A DNA stretch of 6,108 nucleotides from an uncultured Opitutia bacterium (GTDB lineage Bacteria; Verrucomicrobiota; Verrucomicrobiia; Opitutales; UBA953): the NCBI GenBank assembly GCA_903882335.1, contig CAIRWP010000366.1, forward strand, positions 1 to 6,108, given 5' to 3'. Positions 5,738 through 6,108 of this stretch are shown one piece after another (position 1 is the first letter of the stretch; each line of letters starts with the position of its first letter). The translations under genes and the position numbers were made by a program. The notes beneath the pieces are model-generated. The model saw only the letters and a list, made by a program, of their open reading frames with translations. It was not told the origin of the DNA and made no database searches.

Positions 5738-5813
5738 CGGGCAGTATCTCAATTGGTAGAGTCCCTGCTTTGGGAGCAGGGTGTTGCAGGTTCAAGTCCT
5801 GTCTGCCCGACCA
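5738..5813 (+). tRNA. tRNA-Pro, anticodon UGG, with encoded CCA
   Basis: A full 76-base cloverleaf can be drawn. The acceptor stem CGGGCAG (5738-5744) pairs with CTGCCCG (5803-5809), followed by discriminator A and encoded CCA (5811-5813). The anticodon stem CCTGC/GCAGG (5764-5768/5776-5780) encloses the loop TTTGGGA, with TGG at 5771-5773 and G37. The T arm is GCAGG-TTCAAGT-CCTGT (5786-5802). The C1-G72 pair with A73 and G37 is the usual bacterial tRNA-Pro identity set. The D stem (TCTC/GAGT) has a T-T mismatch at the 10-25 pair, and position 26 is C facing G44, both uncommon. This isoacceptor can read CCA and, with modification, other proline codons. It is transcribed divergently from the LysM gene and converges on purM. 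Confidence 0.96.
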
Positions 5814-5843
5814 CCCGTGGTGACTTTTACTCGCCTTTGACAA

Positions 5844-6108
5844 TCAGGCGTACGCCAAAGTCTGACCATCCTTGATCACCGTCACGTGGTTGGCCTGGTC
5901 GGGTCGGGTAGAGGCCTCCGTCCGGCCGACCACGCGGGCGGCGATGCCCAGCTCGGCGGCGAGCGCCAGCGCGGCCGGGACGTCGGCCGGGTCCAGGAAG
6001 ACCTCGAGCCGGTGCCCCATGTTGTAAACCTTGTGCATTTCCTCGGGTTCCGTGCCGCTGACGCGGGCGATCTCGGCGAAGACCGGTGGGGTCGGGAAGA
6101 GGTTATCC
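5844..6108 (-). CDS. purM: Phosphoribosylformylglycinamidine cyclo-ligase (AIR synthase), C-terminal part; 5' end outside window
   Basis: PurM closes the imidazole ring of AIR from FGAM with ATP, the fifth step of purine synthesis. The frame is open to the window edge and gives 87 residues, ending at TGA (5844-5846). The visible part begins DNLFPTPPVFAEIARVSG and continues TEPEEMHKVYNMGHRLEVF. The PPVFxxI...SG...EMxxVYNMG series is the C-terminal AIR-synthase signature. The NMGHR form, where proteobacterial PurM usually has NMGIG/NMGVG, is known to me from Bacteroidetes and related PurM proteins. It ends with an alpha/beta segment (AALALAAELGIAARVVGRTE) and a final beta pair (NHVTVIKDGQTLAYA). 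An internal ATG at 6038 is not the start, because the conserved region continues upstream of it. The other reading, a PurM-like paralogue (PurL, SelD, ThiL), fits less well. Confidence 0.88.
   Translation of the reverse strand, partial: DNLFPTPPVFAEIARVSGTEPEEMHKVYNMGHRLEVFLDPADVPAALALAAELGIAARVVGRTEASTRPDQANHVTVIKDGQTLAYA

Noticed and set aside
5809..5830. Possible tRNA terminator: ACCA-CCCG-TGGT stem followed by CTTTTA
   Set aside because: The stem is only 4 bp, uses the tRNA's own CCA end and has just four T residues; too weak to call.
5738..5850. Integration site (attB) at the tRNA 3' end
   Set aside because: No integrase, no repeated copy of the tRNA 3' end and no foreign-looking genes are present; purM follows directly.
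5832..5856. CGCCT...AGGCG inverted repeat and GGCGTACGCC palindrome at the purM stop
   Set aside because: The two structures compete for the same bases, partly encode the purM C-terminus, and lack a T-run on either strand; no support for a terminator.

Overview
The window is ordinary, gene-dense chromosomal DNA with very high GC and strong third-position G/C bias. It carries housekeeping and cofactor genes plus one tRNA. Gene content and protein style (a PurM with the C-terminal NMGHR form, a membrane-anchored alanine-rich LysM protein, a stand-alone type III pantothenate kinase beside a BirA with an HTH domain) suggest a high-GC verrucomicrobium, perhaps of the Opitutaceae. That placement is inference, because the window has no rRNA or other decisive marker.

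Left block, plus strand (1-3624): the C-terminal two thirds of dnaJ, then nadC (NAD synthesis), birA (biotin-protein ligase/repressor), coaX (first step of CoA synthesis) and a 65-residue two-helix membrane protein. The nadC-birA gap is 1 bp and coaX overlaps the membrane-protein gene by 4 bp (ATGA). These genes are probably co-transcribed as a cofactor-supply operon behind a chaperone gene.

Middle block, minus strand (3629-5650, read right to left): a LysM-domain membrane-anchored protein, a Nudix hydrolase of ADP-ribose pyrophosphatase type and a PfkB-family kinase. The gaps are 10 bp and a 4-bp ATGA overlap, so this looks like a second operon. It converges on the left block, with the two stop codons only 4 bp apart inside a perfect 12-bp palindrome.

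Right end: an AT-richer 87-bp intergenic stretch (5651-5737) with an 11-bp direct repeat, a tRNA-Pro(UGG) gene on the plus strand with encoded CCA, and the C-terminal 87 codons of purM on the minus strand, converging on the tRNA.

I see no mobile element, CRISPR array, integrase, toxin-antitoxin pair or defence gene, and no convincing new system. The observations most worth checking are the repeats in the LysM/tRNA intergenic region, the strong hairpin inside the Nudix gene, the orphan small membrane protein after coaX, the lack of Shine-Dalgarno sequences at all visible starts, and the tRNA-Pro lying antisense to a likely purM read-through path.
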